Below are positions 5,915-7,725 of a stretch of 7,725 bases of DNA, piece by piece. Origin of the DNA: Pseudomonadota bacterium. GTDB taxonomy: Bacteria; Pseudomonadota; Alphaproteobacteria; Rhizobiales; Hyphomicrobiaceae. Numbering within the stretch: position 1 is the stretch's first letter; each line of letters begins with the position of its first letter. A program made the position numbers and the translations under genes. Location: contig JAKAML010000051.1 of the NCBI GenBank assembly GCA_021812845.1, positions 1-7,725 of the forward strand. Reading direction: 5' to 3'. The notes under the pieces are model-generated. The model did no database searches, was not told where the DNA came from, and saw only the letters and a list, made by a program, of their open reading frames with translations.

Positions 5915-5965
5915 CTGGCCACTCTCTGGTCGCCCTCAGGTCGCCGACTGGCCGCGCTGGCCGGT
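5915..5965 (+). repeat. Degenerate 11-bp periodic repeat
   Basis: CTGGCCACT, CTGGTCGCC, CAGGTCGCC and CTGGCCGCG begin at 5915, 5926, 5937 and 5948, exactly 11 bp apart, followed by CTGGCCGGT at 5957 after 9 bp. The consensus is near CTGGTCGCC plus two variable bases. The rest of the spacer, to the next gene at 6116, shows no clear gene or promoter. Confidence 0.6.
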
Positions 5966-6115
5966 CGTGACGGCTCATTCGCCGCGATCGTCGCTGGCCA
6001 TCGCGCGGACCTCTTTCGCGCGCCGCGATGCTTGGCGATCGACATCCGGCAGGGCGGGCGGCAGTATCGGGGCGGTACCGGCGGAGGGTGATCCTCGGAA
6101 CGCGGGCGCGCCATC

Positions 6116-6910
6116 ATGTCCGACCAACGCGCTGCATTGTCGTCACGACGTCGCTGGACGGCCTTCACGGCCGTGCTGATCGTGCTTCTCGTGCTGTTGA
6201 ACGCCCCGCAGTTCCTGGTCCAGCCGGGGCGCCAGGGCAACCTGATCTGGCACACTCCGGTCAAGTCCGGTGACGGCGCGGAACGACCCGAATGCCACAT
6301 GCCGCTTCGGGCGGTGGTGATCGGCCCGCGCAACGGGCTGGCGAACCGTGTCGCCGATATCGAGTTTGCCCGGGAGGACGTGGCGAAGGACTGCCCCCAC
6401 GTCTATTCGCTCATGGTCTTCGCCCGGGTGTTGTCGCATGAGGAGGCGTTCGAACTCGGCTGGCGCAACGAGTTCGAGAAGCCGGATCATCGCTGCCCGA
6501 TGCAGCTCGATCGGTCGATCGAAGCCGGTCGCGGACACATGAGCCTCGTCGATCTCGATCTCCGCTACACCTATTTCACTCATGACGGTCGATCACCGAG
6601 GTGCCTGCCTCGGCTGTCATTCGCCGCCGACACGAGCCTGATGTCACTCGATCGGCAGATCGTCGTCGTCTCGGACCAGTCCCTCTATCTGCCGGGCGCT
6701 GCCGAGCGTCGTCCGGATGCGGTCGAGGTCGTCTCGCGCAATCTGCTGGAGGACGTGAGCGTCCGTCACGCCGCGGCCGGGCGGCAGGTCTCGATCGTCC
6801 TCAACGACTACCGCGTGGGGTCGGTCGTCGGGATTCTCAACATCGTGCTCGCCAGCCTTCTCGGCGTGGCCGCGGCCGCGATCTTCAGTCGAGCTGCCCG
6901 GGAAGGGTGA
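6116..6910 (+). CDS. Unrecognised protein with one membrane helix at each end
   Basis: The product has 264 aa. After a basic stretch (RRRW, 11-14), helix 1 covers about 15-34 (TAFTAVLIVLLVLLNAPQFL). A second helix lies near the C-terminus, about 234-257, followed by a short basic tail (SRAAREG). The roughly 200 residues between would sit in the periplasm if both ends are cytoplasmic, as the positive residues suggest. This part is mixed alpha/beta in appearance with four cysteines (C60, C93, C127, C163), so disulfides are possible. I recognise no catalytic motif or family. An in-frame TGA at 6089-6091 rules out a longer N-terminus. The ribosome binding site is poor; the nearest candidate is GGAA (6098-6100 with the preceding G), about 15 nt away. 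It appears to be a single gene, convergent with the cupin remnant 58 bp downstream. Coding status is supported by length, composition and membrane topology. Confidence 0.72.
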   Translation: MSDQRAALSSRRRWTAFTAVLIVLLVLLNAPQFLVQPGRQGNLIWHTPVKSGDGAERPECHMPLRAVVIGPRNGLANRVADIEFAREDVAKDCPHVYSLMVFARVLSHEEAFELGWRNEFEKPDHRCPMQLDRSIEAGRGHMSLVDLDLRYTYFTHDGRSPRCLPRLSFAADTSLMSLDRQIVVVSDQSLYLPGAAERRPDAVEVVSRNLLEDVSVRHAAAGRQVSIVLNDYRVGSVVGILNIVLASLLGVAAAAIFSRAAREG

Positions 6911-6968
6911 TCGGTCGCCTCTCGAGACGCTTCGCCGCGCGCGGGCGATGACGGCGGCGTCGCTCGCG

Positions 6969-7381
6969 TCACGCCGGCGGCAGCAGGGCGTCGAGCCCGG
7001 GCGTCATGACGACGTCGTCCTGGCCGCCGCCCGACGAATGGACCACGATCCACTTTGCGGCGCGCCGCTGTCGGTCAAGGCTGGTTGCGGCACGTCGCGC
7101 GGCATGAACACCTGCTCGCCCCCGGTCACGTCGAGGCGGAGCTCGAGCCGGTCGACGTGGTAGACCGCGCAGCCTCCCGCAAGCAGACAGGCGATGGTGT
7201 CGATGTCCTCGTGGTAGTGCGAATTCGCCTTCGCGCCGTGCGGCATCGGCAGCACATTGAGGCAGACCGCGGTCTCGCCCGCGGTCCGGCGCGAGACACC
7301 GGCCTCGCAGGTGAAGCCCTGCTGGCCGACGTAGGTGCGTCCGGGCCTGACGGCGCGAGCGCGCTCGGGGGCAGATGCCGT
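6969..7381 (-). pseudogene. Cupin-domain protein gene, frameshifted and lacking a normal start codon
   Basis: Reading leftward from 7381, the frame gives RAVRPGRTYVGQQGF, then KANSHYHEDIDT, LEGG-like LLAGG, AVYHVDRLEL, GEQVFMPRDVPQP and SGAP. This is a small single-domain cupin, normally about 135-140 aa. At about 7056-7066 the frame breaks. The in-frame product ends at 7004, but the -1 frame continues KWIVVHSSGGGQDDVV and MTPGLDALLPPA to a TGA at 6969-6971, which is the expected C-terminus. One missing base explains it. The N-terminus has a good ribosome binding site (AAGGGAG, 7394-7388), but the triplet 6 nt on is ACG (7381-7379), as if ATG had mutated. The cupin metal site is also eroded: HYH is present, the following Glu is Asp, and the motif 2 His (normally PHxP) is Gln. 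It follows the oxidoreductase on the same strand with a 51-bp gap. A sequencing error could explain the frameshift alone, but not all the changes. Confidence 0.8.
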
Positions 7382-7387
7382 GATGCG

Positions 7388-7394
7388 CTCCCTT
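7388..7394 (-). promoter_or_regulatory. Ribosome binding site of the cupin gene
   Basis: On the minus strand AAGGGAG is a near-consensus Shine-Dalgarno. The triplet at the right distance (6 nt) is ACG, followed by GCA TCT GCC, which reads as a plausible second to fourth codon. This is the basis for thinking the start codon was lost here rather than lying elsewhere. The only other start-like codon downstream is GTG at 7255, which would remove about 40 residues of conserved-looking sequence. Confidence 0.55.
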
Positions 7395-7399
7395 CGGTT

Positions 7400-7417
7400 C
7401 CGATCCGATCCGATCCG
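7400..7417. repeat. Short 5-bp tandem repeat between oxidoreductase and cupin genes
   Basis: CCGAT is repeated three times (7400-7414) and followed by CCG. It fills part of the 51-bp gap between the oxidoreductase stop and the cupin ribosome binding site. It is small enough to be chance, but repeats of this kind can change length by slippage. Confidence 0.7.
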
Positions 7418-7432
7418 TTGCCGTGCTCGGCG

Positions 7433-7725
7433 CTATCCGACCGCGAGCACGATCTTGCCGATGTGCTGGCTCGTCTCCATGCGCGCGTGCGCCTTGGCGG
7501 CGTCGGACAGGGGAAAGGTCTCGTCCATCACCACCTTGATCGCACCGGATGGATTGCCCGGGTGGCCGAGCCTCGGCAGCACCTCGGTCTCGAGCCCGCG
7601 CGCGATGCGGCCCTTGACCTCGGCCGGCCGGATGCGGAGCGTGGAGCCGGTCAGCGTCAGACGCTTGAGCATCACGCGCATCATGTCGACCTCGACCTTG
7701 GAGCCCTTCTGGTAGGCGATGTTGA
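7433..7725 (-). CDS. NAD(P)H:quinone oxidoreductase, PIG3 type (C-terminal part; gene runs off the right edge)
   Basis: The last 97 codons are present, ending in TAG at 7433-7435; the start lies beyond the window. The translation begins NIAYQKGSKVEVDMMRVM and continues through LKRLTLTGSTLR, VLPRLGH, DETFPLSDAAKAHARME and HIGKIVLAVG. These are typical of the C-terminal part of zinc-free medium-chain dehydrogenase/reductase quinone oxidoreductases of the PIG3/TIGR02824 group. They reduce quinones with NADPH in the cytoplasm and are often linked to redox stress. The ATG at 7684 is an internal Met, not the start. The region between LPRLGH and the DETFPL stretch has an insert (PGNPSGA) relative to the versions I remember, which may be normal variation. 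The cupin remnant lies 51 bp downstream on the same strand, so the two were probably co-transcribed. Confidence 0.9.
   Translation of the reverse strand, partial: NIAYQKGSKVEVDMMRVMLKRLTLTGSTLRIRPAEVKGRIARGLETEVLPRLGHPGNPSGAIKVVMDETFPLSDAAKAHARMETSQHIGKIVLAVG

Noticed and set aside
5454..5978. Minus-strand open frames with repeated HWPPSLAPVTG-like peptides
   Set aside because: The peptide repeats only mirror the 13-bp DNA arrays on the other strand; no start signal or domain supports a gene.
7004..7255. A complete 83-aa cupin starting at GTG 7255
   Set aside because: It would omit about 40 conserved-looking N-terminal residues and end in a frameshifted tail (SGSWSIRRAAARTTSS); the evidence fits a longer broken gene.

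Overview
The window is very GC-rich (my visual estimate is around 70 %). It looks like an alphaproteobacterial chromosome, probably Hyphomicrobiales or Rhodospirillales. The reasons are the composition, a NagD-like HAD hydrolase of the TIGR01459 type, a small four-cysteine secreted protein that resembles types I associate with rhizobial genomes, and a PIG3-type quinone oxidoreductase followed by a cupin. No rRNA, tRNA, CRISPR array, transposase or phage gene is visible.

Layout, left to right. A rho-independent terminator (24-56) closes a gene lying left of the window. A HAD class IIA hydrolase follows (102-977, +). A 309-bp spacer (978-1286) holds a GC-rich inverted repeat and an AT-rich patch with three ATGAC motifs spaced by whole helical turns. 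Next is a two-gene unit with a 20-bp overlap (1287-3939, +): a BioD/DUF1611-like P-loop protein, then a six-helix ABC-exporter-type protein whose nucleotide-binding domain has lost nearly all of its ATP-handling motifs. An MFS transporter (3948-5138, -) converges on this pair with 8 bp between the stop codons.

The right half holds less familiar genes. There is a small secreted protein with four cysteines (5505-5765, +). Its stop codon lies inside a 13-bp tandem array, and two further short-period arrays follow it. After these comes an unrecognised protein with one membrane helix at each end (6116-6910, +). On the minus strand, the C-terminal part of a PIG3-type quinone oxidoreductase (7433 to the right edge) precedes a cupin gene (6969-7381). 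The cupin appears broken: it lacks a normal start codon, carries a frameshift and has lost metal-ligand residues.

The most interesting part is the overlapping P-loop/degenerate-ABC pair. A membrane protein that seems unable to bind ATP normally is translationally coupled to a soluble protein with an intact Walker A motif. This could be a two-component membrane machine in which the ATPase or GTPase is not of the ABC type. That is inference from gene order and motifs only. The cupin pseudogene and the repeat-filled spacer at 5760-5965 are the next most notable items.
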